NCBI RefSeq assembly: GCF_002367995.1
Contig: NZ_AP018207.1
Span: forward strand, 1,116,001 to 1,180,000
Source of the DNA: Calothrix brevissima NIES-22
GTDB lineage: Bacteria; Cyanobacteriota; Cyanobacteriia; Cyanobacteriales; Nostocaceae
DNA length: 64,000 bases
Direction of reading: 5' to 3'
Shown one piece after another: positions 18,301-26,778 of this stretch. The translations under genes and the position numbers were made by a program. The stretch's first letter is position 1. Each line of letters starts with the position of its first letter. The notes under the pieces are model-generated. The model made no database searches. It was given only the letters and a program-made list of their open reading frames with translations, and was not told the DNA's origin.

Positions 18301-19568
18301 ATTTGTTTTTTGAAGTCATCAAGCCAAGCTTAGATAAATGTTTTGCGGGAGAAACTATTCACAGCAATCATTGGTGCGATCGCTCTGGTTTTCCTCGGCG
18401 ATTTATCAGCGTCACCCATACACCTTACCGCGAAGCAGATGGTACGATTTCCGGCGCGCTGATTATCTTGCACAATTTAACTCAACTCAAACAAGCAGAA
18501 GAAGCTTTACGAGAAAGCGAAGAAAAGTTTCGTCAGCTTGCAGAACATATCCAAGCAGTATTTTGGATGACAGATCTGCAAACTCAGCAAGTTCTCTATA
18601 TCAGCAAAGCTTTTGAAAATATCTGGCAAAAAAGTTGTCAAAGCGTTTATGAAAATTTTGGCGAGTGGATAGATAGCATTCACCCAGAGGATCGCCAAAT
18701 TGTGCGCAATTCACTTAGCCAACAAGTCAGTACAGGGCGATCTGATGTTAAATATCGGATTATCCGTCCCGATGGTTCCATACGCTGGATTCGCGATCGC
18801 GCTTTCCCAATTAAAAATGAATCGGGGGATATTGTCCGAATTACTGGGATTGCTGAAGATATCACCGAACTGCAAAAAGTTGAGCAAATTAAAAGTGAGT
18901 TTATCGGTATTGTCAGTCACGAACTGCGTACCCCTTTAACAGCTATTCGCGCCGCCTTGGGTTTATTAAATAGTGGTATTTACGATCGTAGACCAGAAAA
19001 GTTTAAGCGGATGATTGAAATTGCCGCCCTCGATAGCGATCGCTTAGTCCGCTTAGTTAACGATATTCTCGATTTAGAGCGCTTAGAATCAGGCAGATCT
19101 GTTTTAGACAAAACTACCTGCAATGTGGCTGATTTAATTCACCAATCAGTCGAGGGGGTAAAAGCGATCGCTGAACAACAAAATATTACTTTTAACATTA
19201 ATGTTATGGATGCTCAAGTTTGGGCAGATGCTGATGCAATTATGCAAACACTTAATAATCTTTTAAGTAATGCCTTGAAATTTTCACCTTCTCATTCCAC
19301 TATCATTATCAGCGTCCAACAACAAACAGATTTCGTACTGTTTCAAATTAGCGATCGCGGGCGGGGAATTCCCTCTGATAAATTAGAAGCCATCTTTGGG
19401 CGATTTCACCAAGTAGACGCTTCTGATTCTCGTGATAAAGGCGGCACAGGCTTAGGATTAGCAATTTGTCGGAGTATCATCGATCAGCACAACGGACAAA
19501 TTTGGGCAGAAAGTACCTTAGGTGAAGGAAGTACATTCTTCTTTACAATACCCTTAGCCAGGAATTAA
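15384..19568 (+). CDS. Membrane-associated histidine kinase with eight PAS domains
   Basis: A 1394-aa sensor kinase. The N-terminus (about 8-105) has about four hydrophobic helices resembling the DUF4118/KdpD-type sensor module. Eight PAS domains follow (near residues 130, 258, 378, 512, 678, 797, 923 and 1042), most ending in the PAC-like signature DITERKQAE or a close variant. A helical segment (ELEIRVKERTAELIEVNQRL) lies between PAS 4 and 5. The core kinase comes last: HisKA with His1179 in IVSHELRTPLTAI, then HATPase with NNLLSNALKFSP (N box), DRGRGIP (G1) and GGTGLGLAI (G2). It has no receiver of its own, which fits partnership with the regulator it overlaps by 4 bp. Ligands of the PAS domains cannot be read from sequence. 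Confidence 0.93.
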   Translation: MNRYYRQCLPYAVAIGTTAIALMLTIWFEPLLFRVVNAFFYIAIIITSWYGGYRPGMVALVLSLVAIESFLIENIEQLRFDRPESLLRLTVFLLVSLTINLVTSGLHESKKKIQQLSQKLAQENAEQLRMALSAAHMGMWDWNIITNEVKWSAECHQLFGLVVGGFNGRYETFLTYLHPEDRPILKQVIKQALQTRSNFHHEYRIIWPDGSLHWLEVRGQAFYDAAGQPLRMTGTVMAIDQRKQAEQTLGKQLLRIQTLFKTSFDGIVILDAKGNVIDTNPRFAQMLGYSSEELAQMSVFDWDAVFTHQEIQQMLHDTLSVKSGVFETRHRRQDGSIYDVEISSSIVEWEGELLRFCVCRDISDRKLAQTALQQSEHRYRALVNASAQIVWRTDSQGMTISAPEIWEELSGQSTSESLGLGWLDFVHPEDREQTLQSWQESFTKGTLYALEYRLLMKDGNYRHFAVRGVPICDHNGKVSEWIGTCTDITERKQAEVALKEQQIQLQRQLAEIETIYQSAPIGLSVLDTDLRFIRINQRLAEINGFAVAAHLGRTLRELLPELADTVEPLLRSLLETGQPVLNVEIMGTTPAQPGVRRIWVESFLPLKQGQRIIGISTVCEEITERKQAEAQLQQAKQELEIRVKERTAELIEVNQRLLETVIEQQKNQLQLLEQAQLLDLAHDTIITRDLNGNIFFWNEGAEAMYGWKKVEVLGQNLHQLLQTQLPQPQAEIEAELLATGYWEGELTHFSRHGRPIIVASRWVLQKDNAGKPVKILEINNDITERKQAQLAFIESEERRRLALDLTLIGCWDFQVPSCELIWDDNVFTLLGITPETIEPNYQLWRSRIHPEDVDWVEQRFFASIETRTDYAAEYRVIHPDGSVHWLMGRARAIYDESGKALRSLGVLLDISDRKRAEDILHQYERIVSHTTDATALVSRNYTYRIVNQAYKDWWHQSDSDIIGQTMGDILGEDLFFEVIKPSLDKCFAGETIHSNHWCDRSGFPRRFISVTHTPYREADGTISGALIILHNLTQLKQAEEALRESEEKFRQLAEHIQAVFWMTDLQTQQVLYISKAFENIWQKSCQSVYENFGEWIDSIHPEDRQIVRNSLSQQVSTGRSDVKYRIIRPDGSIRWIRDRAFPIKNESGDIVRITGIAEDITELQKVEQIKSEFIGIVSHELRTPLTAIRAALGLLNSGIYDRRPEKFKRMIEIAALDSDRLVRLVNDILDLERLESGRSVLDKTTCNVADLIHQSVEGVKAIAEQQNITFNINVMDAQVWADADAIMQTLNNLLSNALKFSPSHSTIIISVQQQTDFVLFQISDRGRGIPSDKLEAIFGRFHQVDASDSRDKGGTGLGLAICRSIIDQHNGQIWAESTLGEGSTFFFTIPLARN

Positions 19569-19729
19569 ACAAGTCGGAAGTCGGAAGTGTAACGGGAATT
19601 TAGACTCCATCTAACATACTTGCAGCTTGTTAGAAGCCGGAGACTTAAACCCAGCGAAGTTTTTTCAGGTCAGAAACGCAGAGAGAAAATCAGTAATTAC
19701 ACTCTTGTAATACTCCATACTCCATGAAT

Positions 19730-19793
19730 ATTGACTAATGACTATTGACCAATGACTATTGACTAATGACTATTGACACATGACAAATGACTA
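19730..19793. repeat. STRR running into the start codon of a receiver gene
   Basis: Heptamers of the type TTGACTA/TGACTAA/TGACCAA run without a break to the ATG at 19787. That ATG is itself part of the AAATGAC unit, so the leader and likely ribosome-binding region of the next gene are repeat-derived. Confidence 0.85.
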
Positions 19794-20167
19794 CAAAAAA
19801 ATTGTTAATTGTGGATGATGAAGAACGTATCCGCGAACTGGTACAAGCTTGTCTAGAAGAATTGGGAGGATGGGCGACGCTGACAGCAGAATCAGGTAAG
19901 GAAGCGTTAAAAATAGCACAGACAGAAATTGTTGATGCTATTCTCCTAGATGTATCTATGCCTGATATGGATGGTTATAGCGTTTATGAACAATTGCAGG
20001 CAGATACAATTACTGAATCAATTCCAGTAATTTTTCTCACTGCAAAAGTGCAACCAAGCGATCGCGCTCGCTTTGCGGAAATGAAAATTGCTGGTGTAAT
20101 TACCAAACCCTTTGAACCTCTGAAAATTTCTCAGAATGTGGCGGAAATTCTCGGTTGGGGAACCTAG
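19787..20167 (+). CDS. Single-domain response regulator (CheY-like)
   Basis: A 126-aa stand-alone receiver. It has the acidic pair VDDEE, phospho-acceptor Asp55 in AILLDVSMPDMDG, the Thr of FLTAK and the Lys of TKPFEP, so it should be phosphorylatable. There is no output domain. It lies about 220 bp after the eight-PAS kinase and may relay its signal; no partner is proven. The start codon lies in the upstream STRR, and no in-frame alternative closer to KKLLIVDDE exists. It resembles the next gene in its opening (ERIRELVQACLEELGGW), suggesting tandem duplication. Confidence 0.92.
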   Translation: MTTKKLLIVDDEERIRELVQACLEELGGWATLTAESGKEALKIAQTEIVDAILLDVSMPDMDGYSVYEQLQADTITESIPVIFLTAKVQPSDRARFAEMKIAGVITKPFEPLKISQNVAEILGWGT

Positions 20168-20385
20168 TACTGCTAAGGGGAAGTCAAAAGTCAATCAATT
20201 TTAGAATCTAAAATTGCCACAGTCAAAATGAGGAATTTTGACGCCATTTCAATGGTCTGTTTTTTCATGCTGCAATCTAATGTTGTGAAGAGTTAGAAAA
20301 AAATTTAGTTCTTTATTAGTTCTTTATTATTATATTTTACCTTTTTTTAGTAGAGACAAATATTGCTCATTTCCAGGAAAGGTGT
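20168..20385. other. Spacer between two receiver genes
   Basis: AT-rich non-coding DNA. A short direct repeat of AGTTCTTTATTA occurs around 20308-20330. A GGAAAGG sequence 5' of the ATG at 20386 is a plausible ribosome-binding site. Confidence 0.4.
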
Positions 20386-20808
20386 ATGCAGACGTTGGAG
20401 AAAATGACTCTAGCTACCAAAACTATCTTGCTTCTTGATGACGAAGTTAACGTTAGAGAGTTAGTTGAACTTTGTCTGAAAGATTTAGGTGGTTGGACGG
20501 TATTAACTGCTGATTCTCCATTTCTAGCTTTGCACAAAGCTGAATCTAACTCTCCCGATGCGATAGTGTTAGATTTATCTATGCGTGGCAGTTTTATGTT
20601 TTTGCAACAACTCAGAAGAAATCTTAAAACTCAAGATATTCCTGTAGTCTTGTTGAGTGCTACAGCGCGGTGGCTAGACCCTCAATTTATGCAAGAATAT
20701 CAAGTTGTAGGCATTATTCTCAAACCCTTTAATCCAGTTACTCTACCAGTGGAAATTGCTACTATATTGAATTGGGACTATACCCCAGATAGTAATTTAT
20801 CACTCTGA
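20386..20808 (+). CDS. Single-domain response regulator, degenerate around the phospho-site
   Basis: A 140-aa receiver paralogous to the preceding one (VNVRELVELCLKDLGGW against the neighbour's ERIRELVQACLEELGGW). The DDE acidic cluster, Asp63 in AIVLDLSM, LLSAT and LKPF are retained. The usual MPDMDG turn after the Asp has become MRGSFMF, so the loop next to the phospho-site lacks the normal Pro and Gly. It may still accept phosphate but with altered dynamics, or it may signal by binding. A second ATG (MTLATKTILLLDD) six codons in is a possible start. Confidence 0.9.
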   Translation: MQTLEKMTLATKTILLLDDEVNVRELVELCLKDLGGWTVLTADSPFLALHKAESNSPDAIVLDLSMRGSFMFLQQLRRNLKTQDIPVVLLSATARWLDPQFMQEYQVVGIILKPFNPVTLPVEIATILNWDYTPDSNLSL

Positions 20809-20915
20809 GAAAATTATCAAATTAAGATTATTTTACAGTGGATAAAACAACTTATATTTATTTAATTTTTAGGCAATTGAATGAAATATTTAATCTAATT
20901 ATTAGCTGTTTTTTA

Positions 20916-21100
20916 GGGAGCATCCCAAATGTGCAAAAACGCCCTCACCCTATAAGGGTGGGGCTAGAAATACGAAGCCTGCCTACCCTTCGGGAACGTC
21001 TTCGACGAACGCAGGCTATCAAACTTTTAGCAAAAGAAGGCAGGCTTTGTTGGTATAGCAATACCCTTCTAGGGTATTGCGTCAAAATTGGGATGCTCCC
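20916..21100. repeat. Divergent hairpin element, copy D (GGGAGCATCCCA ends)
   Basis: The ends form a perfect 12-bp inverted repeat GGGAGCATCCCA (20916-20927) / TGGGATGCTCCC (21089-21100). Inside are CACCC-TATA-AGGGTG, a disrupted AGCCTGC region carrying an insertion, and a strong final hairpin GCAATACCCT-TCT-AGGGTATTGC. The layout matches the four-hairpin family but the outer stem has a different sequence, so this is a second subfamily. A half copy of these ends is seen at 50732-50744. Confidence 0.8.
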
Positions 21101-21255
21101 GTTTTTTAGGTATAATTTTCAATTATATTAATCGCCATGTAAAAGCTAAAAAGATGGAATAAGGCAGTTTTATTGAGAAATAAGTAGGTTTACCAATAAG
21201 AAATATGAATCTAGCTGCGGGTGCGTTATGCTAAATGCTAACTCACCTTTTCTAT

Positions 21256-21289
21256 TTGTCATTGGTCATTAGTCATTGGTCATTAGTTA
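21256..21289. repeat. Heptanucleotide STRR (GTCATTG/GTCATTA)
   Basis: Five copies of a 7-bp unit upstream of the phytochrome gene. Confidence 0.85.
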
Positions 21290-21335
21290 ATAGAAAATTA
21301 TTAGGTGTGGTTTCAGATAGAGATTAAGTTTTGTC

Positions 21336-24300
21336 ATGGAGCCATCAGACACAGCCAAGAATAGCGAATTTTTGGTAGCAGAAACAATGGATTTCAGTAA
21401 TTGCGATCGCGAACCGATCCATACTCCCGGTTTAATTCAACCACATGGAATATTATTGACATTAAGCGAGCCAAAACTAGAAATTCTCCAAATTAGTGAG
21501 AATGTCAAGCAAGTTTTGGGAATTGCGCCAGAAAAGCTGTTAGGTAAACCACTCACTTGTCTCTGCTCCCAAGTCAAAGTTAAGGAAATCTGCCAATATC
21601 TACAACAAGATAATTTAGAAGTATTTTCTCCCTTAAAACTTAGAATTTATAGCACCGCGCCATCATTAACTCAGCACAAAAAGCCATCACAGAATTTTAC
21701 GGCTATTTTGCACCGTAGTGATGGCTTATTGGTGATGGAGCTAGAACCTATTCAAGATATTAACAGTAAGCAGTTTCTACCCTGTCACTACCTATTAAAA
21801 GCTGCGATCGCTAAAATTCGCCAAACCGCAACCTTTAATGATTTACTCGCTGAGTTAGTCAAGCAAACCAGGAACATTACTGGCTTCAATCGGGTAATGG
21901 TTTATCAGTTTGCCGATAATAATAGCGGCGTTGTGGTAGCAGAAGATAAAGCCGCTCACCTGGAAACTTATCTCAATTTACATTATCCATCTACTGATAT
22001 AACTCTGCCAGCATATAAACTCTTGTACGAAAATTGGCTGCGGCTAATTCCTGATGTCAACTATCAGCCAGTGCGGCTCATTCCTACTCATAATCCTCTA
22101 AATGATAGTCCTCTGGATCTCAGCCACGCTCATTTACGGAGTATGTCACCTTGTCATCAAGAATATCTACAAAATATGGGCGTAGCCGCTTCCATGTCAA
22201 TTTCCTTAATTAACGAAAAACGACTTTGGGGAGTGATTGCTTGTCATCATCAGCAACCCAAATATATAGATTATGAAATGCGAAAAGCTTGTGAATTTCT
22301 CGGACAGTTTGCTTCACTAGAATTGGTTTACCAACAAGCACAAGAAATAAATCGCTATCGCTTGCAGGTGAAATCAATTCAGGAAAAATTGCGTCAAGCT
22401 TTTGCCCAAGAAACCAGTTTAATTGAACCAGTGCTGCGACTTCAGCAAGTTGAATTATTAAATTTAGTTCATGCGCAAGGGGCTGCATTAATTTTAGATA
22501 ACGAAGTTTCCCTACTGGGTGAGACACCATCAGCCGAGCAAGTCCAAGCATTGATGAATTGGCTATTAGCTAAAGAACGCCAACCAATGTTTGTGACTGA
22601 TTCTCTATCGCTACTTTATCCCCAAGCACAGGAATTTAAAGCAGTTGCTAGTGGCGTTTTAGTGATTTCCATCATGCTGCGGCAAAAATCTTATCATATT
22701 GTCTGGTTTAGACCAGAGCAAATTCAAATAGTTGATTGGGCAGGCGATCCGCATCAAGCTGTATCTTTCTCCCATGAGGGGGAAATGCGTCTGTCACCCC
22801 GTAAATCTTTTGAATTGTGGAAACAAACAGTTAAAGCCACATCCCTACCTTGGCAAGCTGTAGAGATTGAGGCAGCTTGGGAAATGCGCAATACTTTAAT
22901 GTTGGGAGTGTTGGAGTTTTCTCAACAGGCGCTAGAACAAGCAGCAGAACGCGCTGCGATCGCTAATTTGGCTAAAAGTCAGTTTCTCGCCAAAATGAGT
23001 CATGAATTACGTACTCCACTGAATGCCATTTTGGGATTTACCCAATTAATGTCCCGCGATCGCGATACTCCTAGTGAATTTCAGGAAAACTTAAGTATCA
23101 TCAGTCGCAGTGGCGAACACTTGCTGACGATGATTAATGATGTTTTGGAGATGTCGCGGATTGAAGCGGGACAATTACACCTCAGCGCCAGCTATTTTGA
23201 TTTACATCGCCTGTTCGCTTCCATCAACGATATGTTTGCCCTCAAAGCCTCTGAGAAAGGCTTGTATTTAAGCAGTCAGTGGGATGCTACCGTTCCCCAT
23301 TATGTTTATGGTGATGAAGCTAAACTGCGGCAAATTTTAATCAATTTGCTCGGCAATGCCATTAAATTTACTACCACAGGTAGAATTACAGTCAGGGCTA
23401 GGGCTGTTGTCTTAAAAGATACTCAATCTAAATCTCCTAATTCTCAACCCAAAATTACGCTCAATCTAGAAATTGAAGATACTGGATGTGGTATTGCTCA
23501 GGGTGATGTAGAAGCAATTTTTACTGCATTTATACAAACAGAACAGGGACGCCATGCACAAGGTACGGGTTTAGGTTTATCCATTAGCCGTCAGTTTGCC
23601 AGATTGATGGGTGGTGATATTACAGTGCGTAGCAATTTAAACCAAGGATCTACTTTTATTTGTCAGGTATGCCTATCTGTAGCAACTTCGGTAGATTTAG
23701 TACCTTCTGCAACTACCCGCAGTATTATTGGGCTGGAATCAGGACAACCAATTTACCGGATTCTCGTGGCGGAAGATGTGCTAGAAAATCGCCAATTACT
23801 GATTAAATTACTGCAATCAGTGGGGTTTGAGGTTTGTGCTGTGGAAAACGGTGCAGAAGCGATCGCCCAATGGCGTGAATGGCAACCTCACCTGATTTGG
23901 ATGGATATGCAAATGCCCGTGATGAATGGTTACATTGCTACTCAGCAAATTCGTGCTACTGAAGGCGGCGATCAGGTGATAATTATCGCCCTGACTGCTT
24001 CGGCTTTTGAAGAAGACCGTTTAGCTAGTATGAAAGCTGGTTGTAATGACTACTTAGCTAAACCTTATACGGAAACTGCATTGTTTGAGAAAATGACACA
24101 GTTCTTAAGGGTACGCTATCTCTACAGCCCAGCAACCACATCAGCTTTGCATCAACCAACCGTACAGCCTCCATCGCTGACACCACAAGACTTACAAAGT
24201 ATGTCCGCCGATTGGATTAGTCAGATGCATGAAGCAGCTTTAGATCTCAATGATGCCAAACTCTACGAACTTATTACCCAAATTTCACCTCAAGAACAAC

Positions 24301-24374
24301 CTTTAGCTGACGCTTTGAAATATTTGATTGATAATTTTCAGTTAGAAGCGATCGCTAATCTTACCGAATTTTAG
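21336..24374 (+). CDS. Phytochrome hybrid histidine kinase (PAS-GAF-PHY-HK-REC)
   Basis: A 1012-aa bilin photoreceptor kinase. It has an N-terminal PAS with the knot lasso (DREPIHTPGLIQPHG), a GAF with a PASDIP-like YPSTDITLP motif and SPCHQEYLQNMG, and a PHY with the tongue motif PRKSFELWK. HisKA follows with His556 in KMSHELRTPLNAI, then HATPase (NLLGNAIKFT, DTGCGIA, GTGLGLSI), then a C-terminal receiver with Asp857 in IWMDMQMPVMNG. Two bilin-attachment cysteines are present: Cys23 (the bacteriophytochrome position) and Cys273 (the GAF position used with phycocyanobilin in cyanobacterial phytochromes). It would autophosphorylate according to red/far-red light and pass phosphate to its own receiver. 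The last ~90 residues after the receiver could be an HPt-like remnant. Confidence 0.95.
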   Translation: MEPSDTAKNSEFLVAETMDFSNCDREPIHTPGLIQPHGILLTLSEPKLEILQISENVKQVLGIAPEKLLGKPLTCLCSQVKVKEICQYLQQDNLEVFSPLKLRIYSTAPSLTQHKKPSQNFTAILHRSDGLLVMELEPIQDINSKQFLPCHYLLKAAIAKIRQTATFNDLLAELVKQTRNITGFNRVMVYQFADNNSGVVVAEDKAAHLETYLNLHYPSTDITLPAYKLLYENWLRLIPDVNYQPVRLIPTHNPLNDSPLDLSHAHLRSMSPCHQEYLQNMGVAASMSISLINEKRLWGVIACHHQQPKYIDYEMRKACEFLGQFASLELVYQQAQEINRYRLQVKSIQEKLRQAFAQETSLIEPVLRLQQVELLNLVHAQGAALILDNEVSLLGETPSAEQVQALMNWLLAKERQPMFVTDSLSLLYPQAQEFKAVASGVLVISIMLRQKSYHIVWFRPEQIQIVDWAGDPHQAVSFSHEGEMRLSPRKSFELWKQTVKATSLPWQAVEIEAAWEMRNTLMLGVLEFSQQALEQAAERAAIANLAKSQFLAKMSHELRTPLNAILGFTQLMSRDRDTPSEFQENLSIISRSGEHLLTMINDVLEMSRIEAGQLHLSASYFDLHRLFASINDMFALKASEKGLYLSSQWDATVPHYVYGDEAKLRQILINLLGNAIKFTTTGRITVRARAVVLKDTQSKSPNSQPKITLNLEIEDTGCGIAQGDVEAIFTAFIQTEQGRHAQGTGLGLSISRQFARLMGGDITVRSNLNQGSTFICQVCLSVATSVDLVPSATTRSIIGLESGQPIYRILVAEDVLENRQLLIKLLQSVGFEVCAVENGAEAIAQWREWQPHLIWMDMQMPVMNGYIATQQIRATEGGDQVIIIALTASAFEEDRLASMKAGCNDYLAKPYTETALFEKMTQFLRVRYLYSPATTSALHQPTVQPPSLTPQDLQSMSADWISQMHEAALDLNDAKLYELITQISPQEQPLADALKYLIDNFQLEAIANLTEF

Positions 24375-24417
24375 CTTCTGGATTGTGGATTGTCTGACTT
24401 GATAAATCAAAACTCCT

Positions 24418-26250
24418 ATGCCTCATTTACTCAAACCTGCATCGCAAACCAATATTTTGCTAGTCGATGATACTCCGGATAATTTGCGGTTGTTATCGAA
24501 AATGCTAGAGTTACAGGGTTATACTGTGCGTAAATCTCTCAATGGCAGAATGGCATTACAAGCCGCCCAGCGCGATCCGCCGGATTTAATTTTGCTGGAT
24601 ATTAATATGCCAGAAATGAATGGCTATGAAGTTTGTCAAAAAATCAGAACTTTAGAAGGAACGCCGAAAATTCCGATTATTTTTATTAGCGCCTTGGATG
24701 AAATCAACGATAAAATCCGCGCTTTTGAATTGGGGGGACAGGACTATATTACTAAACCATTTCAAGAATTAGAAGTACTAGCAAGAATTAGAAATCAATT
24801 ATTTATTCAACAACATCGCCAGCGATTAGAAGAGGAAATTCAAGAACGTCAACGCGCCCAAGCTCAACTACAACTATTAAATGCCGATTTAGAACGACAA
24901 GTACAACTGCGTACCTCCGAATTACAGCAATCGTTAAATTTTGCCGCCACAGTCAAACGCATCTCCGATAAAGTTCGAGATTCTCTCGATCCGCATCAAA
25001 TTCTGCAAAGTGCTGTGGAAGAATTAGCGATCGCCGTACAGGTGAATTCCTGCGATGCTATACTTTACGATCGCCAATCCGCCAACATCCGCTACCAATA
25101 TGCAATGTCCGGGGAAACTGTCAATCAAAGTCACATGCTATACCTGACAGAAAGTCCGGAAATTTATCAGCAATTGCAACAGCAAAGGTCATATTGTGCA
25201 TTTTGTCAAATTTCCCGAACCGCAAATTCCCCGCATTCCGCGATTTTAGCCTGTAGTATTTTTGACGATAGAGTAGAAGAAACGGGAATTTTGGGCGATT
25301 TATGGTTATTTAAAGACAATCAAGCGATTTTTTCGGATATAGAAGTTAAATTAGTCCAACAAGTAGCCAACCAATGCGCGATCGCTTTGCGTCAAGCCCG
25401 TCTTTATACCGCCGCCCAAAGCCAAATTCAAGAACTGCAACGGATTAACCAACTCAAAGACGATTTTCTCAATACCGTTACCCACGAATTGCGATCGCCC
25501 ATTGCCAACATGAAAATGATGATTCAATTATTGAGTAGCTTAGTTGAGCCTGAAGATAAACCAACGACAGAGATTTATCCATCATTTTATCAGGATAGTC
25601 AAACTGTACAATATCTGACAGTATTACAAGAAAATTGCGATCGCGAACTCCAACTACTAGAAGACATTTTAAGCCTGCAACATTTAGAAGCCAGAACATA
25701 TCCGCAACAACAGACAAATATTAATCTTCAGTACTTAATGTTGCATATCATTGAGCCTTTTGAAAGATTAATTCACAATCAACAGCAAACTTTTAAAGTC
25801 AATCTTGCACCTGAATTACCAACAATTAATATTGATTCATTCAGCCTCAGCCGCATTATTACAGAACTACTCAACAATGCTTGGAAATATACTCCCCCAG
25901 GCGAAACAATTTCTTTAGATGTCAGCGTTTGTGAAGACAAAACAGCCAAGCCCCAGAGAATTCCTTATCCAAGACAACAGCAATCATCCTGCTTACAAAT
26001 CATCGTCAGCAACACAGGCGTAGAAATTTCCCCTGAAGAACTCCCGCGAATTTTCGATAAATTTTACCGCATTCCCAACCAAGATCCGTGGAAACATAGC
26101 GGTACAGGTTTAGGTTTAACATTAGTCAAAAAACTCGTTGAATATATGAATGGGCTAATCTGGGCAGAAAGTAAAAATAATCAAACTAAATTCATCCTGC
26201 AATTTCCCTTTGTGCCCGTCATCACAGATGATTTTAATGATGAGTTTTAA
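24418..26250 (+). CDS. REC-GAF histidine kinase
   Basis: A 610-aa kinase with an N-terminal receiver (Asp61 in LILLDINMPEMNG, KPFQE), a coiled-coil linker (about 135-180), a GAF-like domain (about 185-335), then HisKA with His356 in TVTHELRSPIANM and a HATPase domain (ELLNNAWKYTP, SGTGLGLTLV). Proteins of this layout are controlled through the receiver by another kinase. It starts 43 bp after the phytochrome gene on the same strand, so co-transcription is likely and the phytochrome could be the upstream donor; that step is inference. The GAF has a Cys-x2-Cys (CAFCQ) but no clear bilin-binding Cys-His motif. Confidence 0.92.
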   Translation: MPHLLKPASQTNILLVDDTPDNLRLLSKMLELQGYTVRKSLNGRMALQAAQRDPPDLILLDINMPEMNGYEVCQKIRTLEGTPKIPIIFISALDEINDKIRAFELGGQDYITKPFQELEVLARIRNQLFIQQHRQRLEEEIQERQRAQAQLQLLNADLERQVQLRTSELQQSLNFAATVKRISDKVRDSLDPHQILQSAVEELAIAVQVNSCDAILYDRQSANIRYQYAMSGETVNQSHMLYLTESPEIYQQLQQQRSYCAFCQISRTANSPHSAILACSIFDDRVEETGILGDLWLFKDNQAIFSDIEVKLVQQVANQCAIALRQARLYTAAQSQIQELQRINQLKDDFLNTVTHELRSPIANMKMMIQLLSSLVEPEDKPTTEIYPSFYQDSQTVQYLTVLQENCDRELQLLEDILSLQHLEARTYPQQQTNINLQYLMLHIIEPFERLIHNQQQTFKVNLAPELPTINIDSFSLSRIITELLNNAWKYTPPGETISLDVSVCEDKTAKPQRIPYPRQQQSSCLQIIVSNTGVEISPEELPRIFDKFYRIPNQDPWKHSGTGLGLTLVKKLVEYMNGLIWAESKNNQTKFILQFPFVPVITDDFNDEF

Positions 26251-26251
26251 T

Positions 26252-26361
26252 TGGGGCATGGGGCATGGGGCATTGATCAACAGTCAACAGTCAACAGTCA
26301 ACAGTCAACAGTCAACAATTTTCCTCCTTCCCTAGCCCCTAGCCCCTAGCCCCTAACCCTT
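26252..26361. repeat. Compound STRR field (GGGGCAT, GTCAACA, CCCCTAG)
   Basis: Three successive heptamer families fill the spacer after the GAF kinase gene: about three GGGGCAT, six GTCAACA and three to four CCCCTAG units. Confidence 0.9.
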
Positions 26362-26646
26362 AGCTGGCAACGGAATCAGACTCACTTGTTTGCTAGTATT
26401 ATCCCAAACTATCCAGCTGCAAGAATTGTCTACATCATCGGCGTTATTTGTCACCTTAAAATACAACTTGTCGCTATTTTTCGGTTCAATGGCAAAATCA
26501 GCATTTTGGGCATAAACAACTTTAAAACCTCTATCTCGTAAGCAATACATCGCCCAAGCTTTCAAAGATTGCTTATGCGGTTCGTGGGGAATTGGTGGTT
26601 TTGTGATTGCGTCTTCAATGACTTTAAATATCTGCATTGATACCAT
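26353..26646 (-). CDS. Hypothetical protein
   Basis: A 97-aa protein I do not recognise. It has an N-terminal amphipathic helix (MQIFKVIEDAITKPP), then a helix with KAWAMYCLRDRGFKV and an alternating strand pattern (KVVYAQNADFAIEP, KLYFKVTNNADD, CSWIVWDN). This gives an alpha-beta-beta-beta layout that loosely recalls small restriction-endonuclease-like folds, but no catalytic set is evident. The probable start is the Met at 26637 (MQIFK) rather than the ATG at 26646. The C-terminal codons lie at the edge of an STRR, so the end of the protein may vary between strains. No operon partner. Confidence 0.65.
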   Translation of the reverse strand: MVSMQIFKVIEDAITKPPIPHEPHKQSLKAWAMYCLRDRGFKVVYAQNADFAIEPKNSDKLYFKVTNNADDVDNSCSWIVWDNTSKQVSLIPLPAKG

Positions 26647-26778
26647 CTGGGTTATTAAGGTGATACTGAAAATTGGGGGCAGCTGTCAATGAGCGATCGC
26701 TCCCAATCAATAATTAAAGTGTAAAACTTGAAGCTACTCATCATCAGCATCAACTGAAATTCTCTATTACCTCTCCCT

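Noticed and set aside
20838-21131. 97-codon frame after the second receiver gene
   Set aside because: It runs through hairpin element D, so it is repeat-derived.
22210-22551. 113-codon frame antisense to the phytochrome gene
   Set aside because: Lies opposite conserved GAF/PHY coding sequence and has no recognisable product.
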